NCBI GenBank assembly: GCA_945870985.1
Contig: CAMBUH010000007.1
Span: 1 to 34,959, forward strand
Reading direction: 5' to 3'
Length of the DNA stretch: 34,959 nt
Origin: Chitinophaga pinensis
Lineage (GTDB): Bacteria > Bacteroidota > Bacteroidia > Chitinophagales > Chitinophagaceae
Every line of letters starts with the position of its first letter. Position 1 is the stretch's first letter. The notes beneath the pieces were generated by a model. The model was not told where the DNA came from and did not search any database. It worked only from the letters and a program-made list of their open reading frames with translations. Below, piece after piece: positions 8,180-17,073 of this stretch. The position numbers and the translations under genes were made by a program.

Positions 8180-8294
8180 ATTACCTTCCATCGGTTGCCT
8201 ACCAGTAAAGTGCAAAAGCTGCTACACAAGCTTACACGGGCGCATTCCTGCCTGCAAACTCCTTTTTATTGTTTTTCTGAAAATATTTTTTGAT

Positions 8295-8332
8295 AACTAA
8301 AACTTTAGTTTTAATTTAGCCTAAATATTTAG
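8295..8332 (+). promoter_or_regulatory. Operator cluster upstream of the BlaI-type repressor
   Basis: Three dyads made of ACTAAA/TTTAGT half-sites crowd the 40 bases before the repressor ATG: AACTAAA-AC-TTTAGTT (8295-8310, perfect), ATTTAG-C-CTAAAT (8314-8326, perfect) and CTAAATATTTAG (8321-8332, perfect). The last two overlap, and the right-hand one ends two bases before the start codon. BlaI/MecI-family repressors bind such paired dyads and autoregulate, so these are the likely operators. The half-site differs from the TACA/TGTA of the staphylococcal system. Confidence 0.6.
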
Positions 8333-8334
8333 TT

Positions 8335-8700
8335 ATGAAGCAAACTTTAACCCGTGCAGAAGAGCAGATTATGCAGGCACTCTGGAAGCTAGAAGCGGGC
8401 GGCTACCTAAAAGATATCGTTGAGGCAATGCCAGAACCCAAGCCTCACCACAATACGGTAGCTACCCTTTTAAAAATACTGGTAGAGAAAGCGGTAGTCG
8501 GCATCAAAACACCGAATCGCTATAACCTCTATTATCCGCTGCTATCCCGCGACGAATATACTTCGGGCTCCATCGCGGGCATTACCAAAGGGTACTTTGA
8601 GGGATCTTATAAGGAGGTCGTTTCCTTTCTACTTGATAAAAAGAAACTCTCGGTTGAAGACCTGGAACTATTGCTGAAACAAACGAAAAATAAAAAATAA
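8335..8700 (+). CDS. blaI: BlaI/MecI/CopY-family repressor
   Basis: This 121-residue winged-helix repressor reads LTRAEEQIMQALWKLEAGGYLKDIVEAM, then HHNTVATLLKILVEKAVVG in the recognition-helix region (residues 40-58), then the wing (KTPNRYNLYYPLLSRDEY). The C-terminal helices (residues 80-121) should form the dimer arm. In the family, induction depends on cleavage of the repressor triggered by the partner membrane sensor, encoded here four bases downstream. It likely represses this two-gene operon through the dyads just upstream. No beta-lactamase gene is visible nearby, so the regulon may concern cell-envelope stress or something else. Confidence 0.9.
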   Translation: MKQTLTRAEEQIMQALWKLEAGGYLKDIVEAMPEPKPHHNTVATLLKILVEKAVVGIKTPNRYNLYYPLLSRDEYTSGSIAGITKGYFEGSYKEVVSFLLDKKKLSVEDLELLLKQTKNKK

Positions 8701-8704
8701 TACC

Positions 8705-10426
8705 ATGCTACCACTTTTCTTTTACCTCCTAAAAGTAATCCTGGTATCCGGTATTTTATCCGGCTACTACTGGATCAGCCTGCGCAACAAAAAATTTCAT
8801 TATTACAACCGGTTTTATTTGATGGGCTCCCTGCTGCTGAGCTTAGCACTCCCCCTGCTGAACCTGCAATGGTTTTCTTTTGCCCCGGCGCCATCCTCAC
8901 CCGTTCACCAAGTGGCTCAGTTAATATATTTTACTCCTAATAGCGGAGGCGGTTCCTCCATTTTAGAATGGGACCAACTACTGGCAATTGGCTGCTCCCT
9001 TATTTCCGGCATACTGGTACTCCTTTTTCTAATAGGTATCAGCAAGCTCTACCTGATTAAATCAAAAGGAAGGGTTACCCCGATGGAACAGTTCGATTTT
9101 ATTGAAACCTCACTGGAAGAAGCGCCCTTCTCATTTTTTCGCAATCTTTTCTGGAAGAAAGAATTGCCCCTGCACGATCAGGCGGGCCAACGCATGCTCC
9201 AACATGAACTCGCCCATATCCAACAACTTCATTCCTTAGATAAAGTAATCGTAACACTTGCTACCTGTATTTTCTGGATGAATCCCTTCTTCTGGATGAT
9301 TAGAAAAGAGTTGGAAGTAGTGCACGAATTTATTGCAGATGAAGAAGCCATAGCCGGCAACGATGCTGCCCTACTAGCGGAAATGCTGCTGACCGCCCAT
9401 TATCCATCAAATATATTTTCGAACGGACAATCCTTTTTTTACTCATCCATTAAACGACGCATTATTATGCTAACATCTTCAAACAAAACATCATATAGCT
9501 ATGCAAGAAGGCTGCTAGTACTACCCCTAAGTATAGGAGTAATGGCACTACTTTCATTTACTATTAAAAATAAATCGCCCGAAAAGTTGCAGATCAAAAT
9601 GACGTCTCCCGATAAATGGATAGGACATCTCGATACCATTCCCGCTCAATTCCGAGATGCAAGTACCGGAAAATTAAAAGGCAACTTCCAGGTAGAAATT
9701 CAGGGAGACACCGCCATATTTAAGGATAGAAAGTCTAAAAACGACTTATTCTCTGTACCCCTAAACCAACTGGGGGTTTTGGCTGGCCCAAATAAAAAAG
9801 GAGATGGAAATAATTCAGTCACTAATAAGAAAATCGTTTTTATCACTGAAGATAGCGCCATCATTTACGGAACAGGGTTTACTATTACCAAAGTTGCTAA
9901 GGGAACATTACTCAAAGAAAAAAAGAACCCACGTATCATTGTGAATGGAGTTGAGCTTTCTTCTACAGATGCAATCAATTCAATTCCACCCACCGCCATT
10001 AAATCCATCGACATGAGAGGTGGTGAAGTGAATATCAAAGTAGACAGCTCTGATGGCTCCGTTACGTATGTAAAACCAAAAGAGGGAATAGGAGAAATGG
10101 TATATAAAATATTTTCTGGCGAAATACAATCAGACACCATTTTTATTGAAGATTTGACGATAGAAAAAGACGAGGAGACTATAACCGTTACAACAAAAAA
10201 GGTAGACGGGAACCTGGTTTATACCATAACAAAAAAAATGTCTGTTCAAGAGCCCTTTTCAGCTGATATATTGTACTTTATTGATGGTAAAGAAGCATTA
10301 GCGACTACCGTAAAAAATCTGAATCCAAATTTTATAAAATCAATAAATGTTTTGAAAGGGAGTGCTACTTCTAAGTATGGAGAAAAGGGAAAGAATGGGG
10401 TTATTGAAATTATTACCAAAAAGTAA
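8705..10426 (+). CDS. M56 (BlaR1-like) membrane metallopeptidase with TonB-plug-like C-terminal repeats
   Basis: This 573-residue partner of the upstream repressor has N-terminal membrane helices at about residues 1-20, 38-55 and 95-118. The zinc-peptidase motif HELAH follows at 167-171, and a further hydrophobic segment (VTLATCIFWMNPFFW) and VVHEFIADEEA supply the third ligand region. A last membrane helix near 270-285 leads to the outside domain. That domain has no penicillin-binding serine motif. Instead it carries two copies resembling a TonB-receptor plug edge: NPRIIVNGVELSS..AIKSIDMRGG (about 408-440) and LYFIDGKEALA..FIKSINVLKG..YGEKGKNGVIEIITKK (about 520-573). This arrangement recurs in Bacteroidota M56 proteins. 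The signal sensed is unknown. Confidence 0.85.
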   Translation: MLPLFFYLLKVILVSGILSGYYWISLRNKKFHYYNRFYLMGSLLLSLALPLLNLQWFSFAPAPSSPVHQVAQLIYFTPNSGGGSSILEWDQLLAIGCSLISGILVLLFLIGISKLYLIKSKGRVTPMEQFDFIETSLEEAPFSFFRNLFWKKELPLHDQAGQRMLQHELAHIQQLHSLDKVIVTLATCIFWMNPFFWMIRKELEVVHEFIADEEAIAGNDAALLAEMLLTAHYPSNIFSNGQSFFYSSIKRRIIMLTSSNKTSYSYARRLLVLPLSIGVMALLSFTIKNKSPEKLQIKMTSPDKWIGHLDTIPAQFRDASTGKLKGNFQVEIQGDTAIFKDRKSKNDLFSVPLNQLGVLAGPNKKGDGNNSVTNKKIVFITEDSAIIYGTGFTITKVAKGTLLKEKKNPRIIVNGVELSSTDAINSIPPTAIKSIDMRGGEVNIKVDSSDGSVTYVKPKEGIGEMVYKIFSGEIQSDTIFIEDLTIEKDEETITVTTKKVDGNLVYTITKKMSVQEPFSADILYFIDGKEALATTVKNLNPNFIKSINVLKGSATSKYGEKGKNGVIEIITKK

Positions 10427-10933
10427 AAGTCTTAACTATGGGCAACATGCAATATCAATTAGCTTACCCACAAAAAATTGATATCCCAGATTGACTTAGC
10501 ATTTGATGATAAAATTGGAAAGGGTTACGATAATCAATTTCCCCAAAAGAGTGTCTAATTGGCGCTCTTTTTTCCTTTAGAAGCCCCCCATTGGAAGTAA
10601 GAAGGCCTCAATATCGCTCTATTTGATAATTATGTACCTACCTAAAGGGCATCCCCCTTTAGCAATAGCACAATTCATCGATTTTAGGCTAAAAACGAAT
10701 AAAAGTTGGTTAAATCAGCCCTTATTGGAGGTTTTTTAGCCATTTTTCGTCTTATTTGCCATTTTTGGCCATGCGCCTGAAAAAATTATATCGCCCATTA
10801 TTTTTGATTATTTCGACTATTTAACCGTCAAAATGGCCATTATTTTTAAAAAACAGGGTCGATTTATTGTTTATGAAAAAGCAGAAAAGAGAAAAACGCA
10901 CATTTATAAGATTACGTGCTGCTTCGAATGTTT
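10427..10933. other. Intergenic region between convergent genes
   Basis: These 507 bases hold a likely terminator (listed separately), a short dyad AAAGGG/CCCTTT near 10645-10661, and four loosely repeated GCCATT-plus-T-run segments between about 10737 and 10850. I see no coding frame that looks like a gene; a 100-codon frame beginning at 10833 is mostly the opposite strand of the helicase gene. Confidence 0.5.
10545..10573 (+). terminator. Rho-independent terminator after the M56 sensor gene
   Basis: The stem AAGAGTG/CGCTCTT (one G-T pair) with a nine-base loop is followed by a run of T (10568-10573). It lies about 120 bases after the stop codon of the sensor. Confidence 0.6.
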
Positions 10934-13900
10934 TTATCCCACCGCCAATTTCCTCGAATCATTCAAAAGCCCCGGAGGCATAGGATTTAATAGCTCCCAG
11001 GTGATGCTCATGGGCTGGCTGCCTGTATATGACTGGAACCTGACAGGCCCTACATATACATACCCCATGGTTAATCCATTTTCATCTTCATTGCGCTCGC
11101 GCACAAAAAGCAGCAGGGTTTTAGCAAGTTTTTGATGATTGATATAGCTCAAGCCCTTTGGCGAATCAGGCCTGGTTGAATTTTGGCTCTGCCAATGAAA
11201 AATGGTTTCATTTACGGCATAATCTTCATACATGGTTGTTGAGGAGTAATTGCCTTTTGATTTGTCGAGTGTTACAAATAAGGCTTCTGTATTAAGTAAT
11301 TTATTTTCAGCAACCCCTTCCCGATTTGAAGACTGTGTTTTTTCTGTACTAAGTTGCAAGGCTACTAAAATTTGACTCCTGGTATACCGACCATGTATAC
11401 TAAGCGGAAAGTGAAAGCCGGTTCTTTCCTCCTTTTCAATGGATTCTATCGTCTTCATACGCTCTTCCAGAAACTGTATCAACTCATTCTTACTATATGT
11501 GTCTTTTAATACATCAGAAATGCCATCAATAGCTGAACTATACTGTAGCTTTTTAGGAGAGGCCTGGAAAATATCATAAAAAAACATCAGTAATTGAAGA
11601 GGGTCAATTTGCGAATTTGAGATGCCATCTTTCAATAGAGAAATAATTGCTTTAAAATAAGATCGGCTGTCTGTTGAAAACCAAGTTGTAGAAGTAAGGC
11701 GGACGATTTCATTTTCAAACTTAGATACCGAGTACTTTTCTATACCGGCCTTTTGTAAAAGCGCATGCCAGGTATATTTTTTACTGAAAACCTCAATTAA
11801 ACTATAATTTTCAAGACGGAGAAAATTTGATAGGGTTAATTGCTCGGTATAGCTAGTATTAAACTCCCGAATTTTTCTTATCAGTTTATTCAGTCCCCCT
11901 CTTGATGCCAGCTCTATATTCTGAATAATGATTGCTTTCGCTCTTTTTTCGAGAACAATTGAACAACCCAAAGGCAAGTGCGGAAAGTCTCTCTCAATTT
12001 CATCTTTGATAGCAATATGCGTTTTGCCTATCATTGCTTTGAACTTATGCAAAAAATCGTACTCGGGATTGCTGTTGCCTACAAAATCCAGTACGGTTAA
12101 ACAGTCTTTCCCCTTATATAATCTTAGTCCACGCCCCAGTTGCTGCAAGAAAATAGTCAAGCTCTCGGTGGGTCGTAAAAAAAATACCGTATCAATCTGA
12201 GGAATATCTATCCCCTCATTGAACATGTCTACCACAAATAAATAATTAATTTCCCGGGCTTGAAGCTTTAAAAATAAAGCCGCCCGCTCTTTTGCATTGT
12301 CGCTGGTTAATGCGGCAGCCTTTAATCCTTTTTCTAAAAATTTATCAGACATGAACAGAGCGTGTTTTCTAGAAACACAAAAACCCAGCGCACATACATC
12401 ATTTATATCGGTTAAATACTTCTCACAATTATTTAAAATATCCAGCACGCGTCTATCGGTTTCCGTATACACTTTTTCAAGCGCGCCCACATCATATTTC
12501 CCTTTTCGCCAACTTACCTGAGTTAAATCAACAGAGTCGGCGAGTCCAAAATATTGAAACGGACAGAGCAGTTTTCTGTTCAGGGCTTCCGGCAGTCGGA
12601 TTTCAGATGAAATGCTATTGGAAAAATCAAGTAAAATATCTTCCCCATCCATTCTCTCTGGCGTGGCTGTTAATCCTAGAAGAATTTTAGGTGAAAAACT
12701 GGTAAGTATGGGTCTATAGGATTTTGCAGGAATATGATGAACCTCGTCTACTACGATAAAATCATAAAAGTCCGGAGATAATTTCAATTGAGGAATCCGA
12801 TTGGCTAAGGTTTGAACCGAAGCGAATACATGACGGAGATTGCTTGGTTCCATGCTTCCCAGCCAGAGCTCGCCAAAATTTTGATCTCTTAGAATATGGC
12901 GGTAAGTTGCCAAAGACTGTTTCAAAATTTCCTCACGATGTGCAACGAATAAAAGCTTGGCACCCGGATTGTTTACATAGAACCTTTTAAAATCAAATGC
13001 AGAAATAACTGTTTTTCCTGTACCGGTTGCCGCCACTACCAAATTCTTATAATTGCCATTCGCTCTTTCTGCCTCTAAGCGCTCTAATATTTCCTGCTGA
13101 AATGGGAAAGGTGTAATCTCAAAAAAAGTGGCAATTTGTACACCGGCTGGGCTGCCCTTGGCCTCCTGAATAGCTCTTCGCAACTTATCTTGTTGGGTGG
13201 CAATTTCATAGTGCTCAAATTCACTATCATTCCAATAGGTATCGAATGTTTTTTTAAACTTATCAATTATATGAGGAATCTCTTGGGTGGTTACCTTTAG
13301 ATTCCATTCTAATCCGCTGGTCAACGCCGTTCTTGAAATATTAGACGAGCCTATATACCCGGTATGAAATTGAGTATTCCGTAAAAACAAGTAGGCCTTC
13401 GCATGCAGGCGCTCCTGTTTAGTATTATAGGATATTTTTATCTCGGTATTCGGAAGCCGCGCTAGCTCTTCAATGGCTTTGGCATCGGTTGCTCCCATGT
13501 AAGTGGTTGTAATCAACTTTAACTTTTTACCCCTTGCAGTATGCTCTTGTAAATCTTTCAAAAAGATTCGAAGTCCAGAAAACTTTACAAAAGAAACAAT
13601 CCACTGAACCTCGTCTGCCGACTGAATTTCTTTTCTGATTTCGCTTTCAAGTGAAACCCCGCTTTTGTTTCCAGTAAACAGCTCAGACTCGCTAAGTCCT
13701 GACGTGGGAAAAATACTTTGAATATGCTCCTGTAAATTTGGATAGGGCGAATTCAGTTTGGCAAATATGGCTGTAAGGATTTTTCCTTCGGTATTGATTA
13801 AGTTTTTCTCAATGCCTTGGTTTTTCAGCTCATCTGCCAATAGTTGAATTAATTTATTAGCTAGTTCTATTTGATGGTGGGGAGTGTCGTCTTGTTCCTT

Positions 13901-14071
13901 CACAAACCCTAGTGCTTTTTGTAGCACTTTTGAAAAATATTGGGATAAAACAAAAGCCGCTTCTTTTTTAGGAAGGGGAGTCGAATCAATATAATAATCA
14001 TTTACAGAAAGGCGATCGATTTCTGATATTACTAGTTGATTAATAAGCTGTTCGTAGATTCCTTCTGTCAT
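10934..14071 (-). CDS. PLD-nuclease / superfamily 2 helicase / DUF3427 protein
   Basis: This protein of about 1045 residues has at least three parts. A phospholipase-D-type nuclease domain (about 120-300) shows HAK at 223-225 followed by GSSNISRTAL. An SF2 helicase follows with Walker A GTGTGKT (K353), DEVHH at 442-446, LTATPERMDG and motif VI QLGRGLR (R647). The C-terminal part ends in FHWQSQNSTRPDSPKG...SYINH...LLFVRERN...YVGPV...GSQPMSITWEL, the DUF3427 signature. The start at 14071 lies one base after the NUDIX stop codon, implying translational coupling. A nuclease-helicase with a probable DNA-reader domain beside a nucleotide hydrolase points to defence against foreign DNA (inference). 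An in-frame upstream ATG at 14131 lies within the NUDIX gene and is less likely. Confidence 0.9.
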   Translation of the reverse strand: MTEGIYEQLINQLVISEIDRLSVNDYYIDSTPLPKKEAAFVLSQYFSKVLQKALGFVKEQDDTPHHQIELANKLIQLLADELKNQGIEKNLINTEGKILTAIFAKLNSPYPNLQEHIQSIFPTSGLSESELFTGNKSGVSLESEIRKEIQSADEVQWIVSFVKFSGLRIFLKDLQEHTARGKKLKLITTTYMGATDAKAIEELARLPNTEIKISYNTKQERLHAKAYLFLRNTQFHTGYIGSSNISRTALTSGLEWNLKVTTQEIPHIIDKFKKTFDTYWNDSEFEHYEIATQQDKLRRAIQEAKGSPAGVQIATFFEITPFPFQQEILERLEAERANGNYKNLVVAATGTGKTVISAFDFKRFYVNNPGAKLLFVAHREEILKQSLATYRHILRDQNFGELWLGSMEPSNLRHVFASVQTLANRIPQLKLSPDFYDFIVVDEVHHIPAKSYRPILTSFSPKILLGLTATPERMDGEDILLDFSNSISSEIRLPEALNRKLLCPFQYFGLADSVDLTQVSWRKGKYDVGALEKVYTETDRRVLDILNNCEKYLTDINDVCALGFCVSRKHALFMSDKFLEKGLKAAALTSDNAKERAALFLKLQAREINYLFVVDMFNEGIDIPQIDTVFFLRPTESLTIFLQQLGRGLRLYKGKDCLTVLDFVGNSNPEYDFLHKFKAMIGKTHIAIKDEIERDFPHLPLGCSIVLEKRAKAIIIQNIELASRGGLNKLIRKIREFNTSYTEQLTLSNFLRLENYSLIEVFSKKYTWHALLQKAGIEKYSVSKFENEIVRLTSTTWFSTDSRSYFKAIISLLKDGISNSQIDPLQLLMFFYDIFQASPKKLQYSSAIDGISDVLKDTYSKNELIQFLEERMKTIESIEKEERTGFHFPLSIHGRYTRSQILVALQLSTEKTQSSNREGVAENKLLNTEALFVTLDKSKGNYSSTTMYEDYAVNETIFHWQSQNSTRPDSPKGLSYINHQKLAKTLLLFVRERNEDENGLTMGYVYVGPVRFQSYTGSQPMSITWELLNPMPPGLLNDSRKLAVG

Positions 14072-14072
14072 T

Positions 14073-14456
14073 TCACATATTGATGTATTCTTGAACAATT
14101 GGAATATCGGCTTCTGCCCAATCCAACCCAAGTAGTGCTTCCCTTTTTAACCACTTATAATCAGCATGCTCTGCCAGCTGCAAGTGCCCGTTTATATATT
14201 CACAAATAAAAGGCACTAAATGTATCTCCTTTCCAGTTGGGTAAAGATGGGTGTTGGGTTTTAATGGCTTAACGATTTTGATATCTATATTCAATTCCTC
14301 CTTGATTTCCCTTAACAGGCATACTTCCTGGCTTTCGCCCTCCTCTACCTTTCCACCCGGGAATTCCCATTTCAGTGCCAATGCCATTTTTTCGCTTCTT
14401 TGGGTTACCAGCACTAAGCCGTCTTTTTCAATAATGGCACAGGTTACAAGGATCAT
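14073..14456 (-). CDS. NUDIX hydrolase (MutT-like)
   Basis: This 127-residue protein hydrolyses a nucleoside diphosphate linked to another group. The NUDIX box is complete: GGKVEEGE, then CLLREIKEEL, matching G(x5)E(x7)REUxEExGU at residues 34-57. The opening residues (CAIIEKDGLVLVTQRSEK) are typical of the 8-oxo-dGTP type. The stop codon is one base from the start of the PLD-helicase gene, so the pair is one unit. A housekeeping MutT role is possible, but the tight coupling suggests a job within that system, such as removing modified nucleotides or a signal nucleotide. Confidence 0.9.
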   Translation of the reverse strand: MILVTCAIIEKDGLVLVTQRSEKMALALKWEFPGGKVEEGESQEVCLLREIKEELNIDIKIVKPLKPNTHLYPTGKEIHLVPFICEYINGHLQLAEHADYKWLKREALLGLDWAEADIPIVQEYINM

Positions 14457-14608
14457 TACTTCAAAATCTAATTATCAGGGGTATAAAATATGCACAACAC
14501 CCTCCTGCTAATATAACGATTTTATTTTAGGTGTTAGTGATTGATGTTTGTTTGCCCTTTACTCATAAATCCCTCTAAAAGGTTCGAACGCAAAATGGGC
14601 TGCCGTAT

Positions 14609-15037
14609 TTACTTCCGCATTACCCCATCCACCGAATATTTCCCAGGCCCAGTAAACAGCAAAGTAAGGTAGGCCAGTAAATAATGCACTCCTAACTCCT
14701 TTTCGCCAAAAGGCTCCCCGGCATGCATAACGAAGATGATAACTATCATACAAATAATAAGCGGTATAAGCGCAAGTCGGGTAAAAAGACCTACAACCAC
14801 TAACAGGGTACAAAACAGCTCGGCAAAAACGGTTAATCCCTTTGAAACAACGGGGCCAACATGAAACGGGTCGGGCCAATCGGAAGCGCCATCGGAAAAA
14901 TCAATTAACTTACCCCATCCGTGAACAATCATCAGACCGCAACAAAGGCGAAGAATGAGGATGCCAATATCTAATGACCAAGATTGAGCAGATAGAAACC
15001 GGTTAAATGCGCTTTTGGTGGGTTTTTGAGTAGTCAT
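14609..15037 (-). CDS. DoxX-family membrane protein
   Basis: This integral membrane protein of about 142 residues has four hydrophobic segments: ILILRLCCGLMIVHGWGKL, a second around LTVFAELFCTLLVVVGLF, then ALIPLIICMIVIIFVMH and YLLAYLTLLF. The GWGKL motif in helix 1 and the ELFC...GLFTR segment are typical of DoxX/DoxD-like proteins, which are linked to quinol oxidase or thiol-redox membrane complexes. I chose the ATG at 15037; a GTG six codons upstream is also in frame. It lies about 150 bases upstream of the NUDIX gene in the same direction, and whether they share a transcript is unclear. Confidence 0.85.
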   Translation of the reverse strand: MTTQKPTKSAFNRFLSAQSWSLDIGILILRLCCGLMIVHGWGKLIDFSDGASDWPDPFHVGPVVSKGLTVFAELFCTLLVVVGLFTRLALIPLIICMIVIIFVMHAGEPFGEKELGVHYLLAYLTLLFTGPGKYSVDGVMRK

Positions 15038-15292
15038 GCTTTCTTTCTTTGCCACTATGAAAATTTTCTACGGCCTATTTGTTATTAAATTCATTTAAAT
15101 AGACCAGTTGGCTGTTTTCTCAAATATACCAATTATACCAAATAAAGATAGTGCTGCCCTTCAAGCATTTGATTATGCTTTGATGCCTGTGCCCATAACA
15201 ACCTTTCGATAAAATCAGGACCTGTGGACTGTTGGCCATCCATCTGGGCCGAAAGCAGCCATTATAGCAAGCTTGTAATACGCCCATTCCCA

Positions 15293-15327
15293 AAAACAAA
15301 AAACCCCAACAATATTGTTGAGGTTTT
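15293..15327 (-). terminator. Terminator after the SusC/SusD operon
   Basis: On the minus strand ACCTCAACAA pairs with the following TTGTTGGGGT (one T-G pair), nearly without a loop, and is followed by TTTTTTGTTTTT. It lies about 50 bases beyond the SusD stop codon. An 84-codon frame spanning it (15120-15374) is therefore unlikely to be a gene. Confidence 0.7.
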
Positions 15328-15374
15328 TCCAAATATGTACTAGTCGCTTTATACTGTATCCATGCCATGCTCAA

Positions 15375-17063
15375 TTAATAGCCAGGGTTCTGTTTTAAAT
15401 AACCCGGCAAGTTAGATGCACCATCAATGGCAGTTTGTGGAATAGGCATTAAACGCATATTCTTATTCGTGTTGTTTTTTTCGGTCCAACTATCTTCATA
15501 CTTTCCAAAACGAATCATATCTGTTCTTCTTACCATTTCCCAGTACAATTCAAACCCTCTTTCTCTATATAAATTATCCAATGTAAGAGAAGGTAAAGTG
15601 CTTCCAACAAAATTGGCAGTACGGCTGGTTCTAACTGCGTTTACATCTACCAGAGCTCCGGCTGCATCGCTCTTACGCAATTTTGCCTCAGCGCGCATTA
15701 AATAAACATCCGCTAACCGAACTATCGGCAAATCTACTTCACCAAAATTCCTTCCACTTACAGAGCCCTTACTGAATTCATATTTCAAAGCACGAAACCC
15801 TGTGCTATAATCACTTCCTGCTGTGGTAAAATCAATTTGTTCAGTAAAGTTTACTGGTAAAAATGGTTTACTTCTCGTAACATTATGAAGTTTTCCAATT
15901 CTCAATCTCCCATCTGGGCATCTTAAAAACACACCATTTACTCTAAGTAACCCATATTGCTGTCCTCTTAAAATTCCTCGATCATACCTAAAGGCTACAT
16001 CAGCTATACAGGTATCCGTTCCATTGATGGTGTAATTCATGTTCTTTTTGAAAAATCTTGGGTCAGCAACGGCCGGATCTACTGCTCCATAAGCACTTGT
16101 CCACGTTCTATAATAATCCGGAGTGATTCCGGGGCCATCTGTACCATTAGCCCCTGTAAATGCAGGCAGCGGAAACTGGTCTCCAGAAAGTGTAAAATAA
16201 GATAAACGATTGTGCCCATTTAAGGATGCTCTTTGATCAACCGCAAATATGAGCTCTTTATTGGTGTTATTTTCATCATTAAATATTGCCCAATAATCTG
16301 TTGAAAATGAAAATTGGTTAGAAGAAATTATTTTAGTGGTGTACTCATTTACTTTGTCTAAATCTTCTGGTTTAAATACAACAGAACCAGCATAAGGGTC
16401 GCGATATACCCCTGCATTTAAGTGTAATCTTGCCAATAACCCCCATACGCCTGCTTTAGTAATTCTACCGGCTCCAACTGTGGTTTGCAAATCTGGTTCC
16501 GCCTCTAAAAATTGATTTTTAATGTATTCAACGGCCTCATTTCCTCTTATGATAATTGAAGGAGCCCCTAAGTCGTCTTTCTTAAAGGCAATTCCCCATA
16601 AATCTAATGCAACCAAGTTATAGTATGCATACATAGCTTTTGCTTCAGCTATATATAGTACTGCACTTGGGTCAGTATTATCTTTTAAAGAATTTATGGC
16701 AGTAAGCGCACGAGAAATACTTATTGTTATAATATTCCAAGTGTTTCTAACATTAGGGTCGGTACTGGTTAATTCATGACGGTGCAGGGCCACGTAAATT
16801 CCATTATCACCCCAATCGGTTCCACCACGATATGGCAAAATAGCTTCGTCTGTAGAAATTTCTTGTAAGGCAAAATAAGTGGTGTGCTGAAACAAGGAAG
16901 GTAGGCCGGCATATACTGGTGCGATAATTCCATCGGCCAACTGTTTTTGTGTTAGCCCAGTTACGGACGACTCATCCAATACTTTCTCGGTTAATTTTGT
17001 ACATCCTACTGTAAAGAAAATGATTCCTACTAATGTAAATCGTAATAATGAAGTATGTTTCAT
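15375..17063 (-). CDS. SusD/RagB-family substrate-binding outer-membrane lipoprotein
   Basis: This 562-residue surface lipoprotein forms the lid of the SusC transporter. The signal peptide ends in the lipobox TVGC (C21), followed by TKLTEKVLDESSVTGLT, the usual SusD start. The tetratricopeptide-like helical part includes AEAKAMYAYYNLVALDLWG near 140-160. The C-terminal part has VRLADVYLMRAEAKLRKSDAAGALVDVNAVRTSR and LYRERGFELYWEMVRRTDMIRFGKY, both hallmarks of the family, and ends LPGYLKQNPGY. It follows SusC by ten bases. The ligand cannot be predicted from sequence, but the first gene of the unit encodes a phosphodiesterase-like protein. Confidence 0.95.
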   Translation of the reverse strand: MKHTSLLRFTLVGIIFFTVGCTKLTEKVLDESSVTGLTQKQLADGIIAPVYAGLPSLFQHTTYFALQEISTDEAILPYRGGTDWGDNGIYVALHRHELTSTDPNVRNTWNIITISISRALTAINSLKDNTDPSAVLYIAEAKAMYAYYNLVALDLWGIAFKKDDLGAPSIIIRGNEAVEYIKNQFLEAEPDLQTTVGAGRITKAGVWGLLARLHLNAGVYRDPYAGSVVFKPEDLDKVNEYTTKIISSNQFSFSTDYWAIFNDENNTNKELIFAVDQRASLNGHNRLSYFTLSGDQFPLPAFTGANGTDGPGITPDYYRTWTSAYGAVDPAVADPRFFKKNMNYTINGTDTCIADVAFRYDRGILRGQQYGLLRVNGVFLRCPDGRLRIGKLHNVTRSKPFLPVNFTEQIDFTTAGSDYSTGFRALKYEFSKGSVSGRNFGEVDLPIVRLADVYLMRAEAKLRKSDAAGALVDVNAVRTSRTANFVGSTLPSLTLDNLYRERGFELYWEMVRRTDMIRFGKYEDSWTEKNNTNKNMRLMPIPQTAIDGASNLPGYLKQNPGY

Positions 17064-17073
17064 GTTTTTCTAT

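Noticed and set aside
13084-13266. 60-codon frame inside the PLD-helicase gene
   Set aside because: It is an out-of-frame same-strand frame within a gene whose own frame has full domain support.
15120-15374. 84-codon minus-strand frame after SusD
   Set aside because: It spans a clear terminator hairpin and shows no family pattern; the SusD transcript should end inside it.
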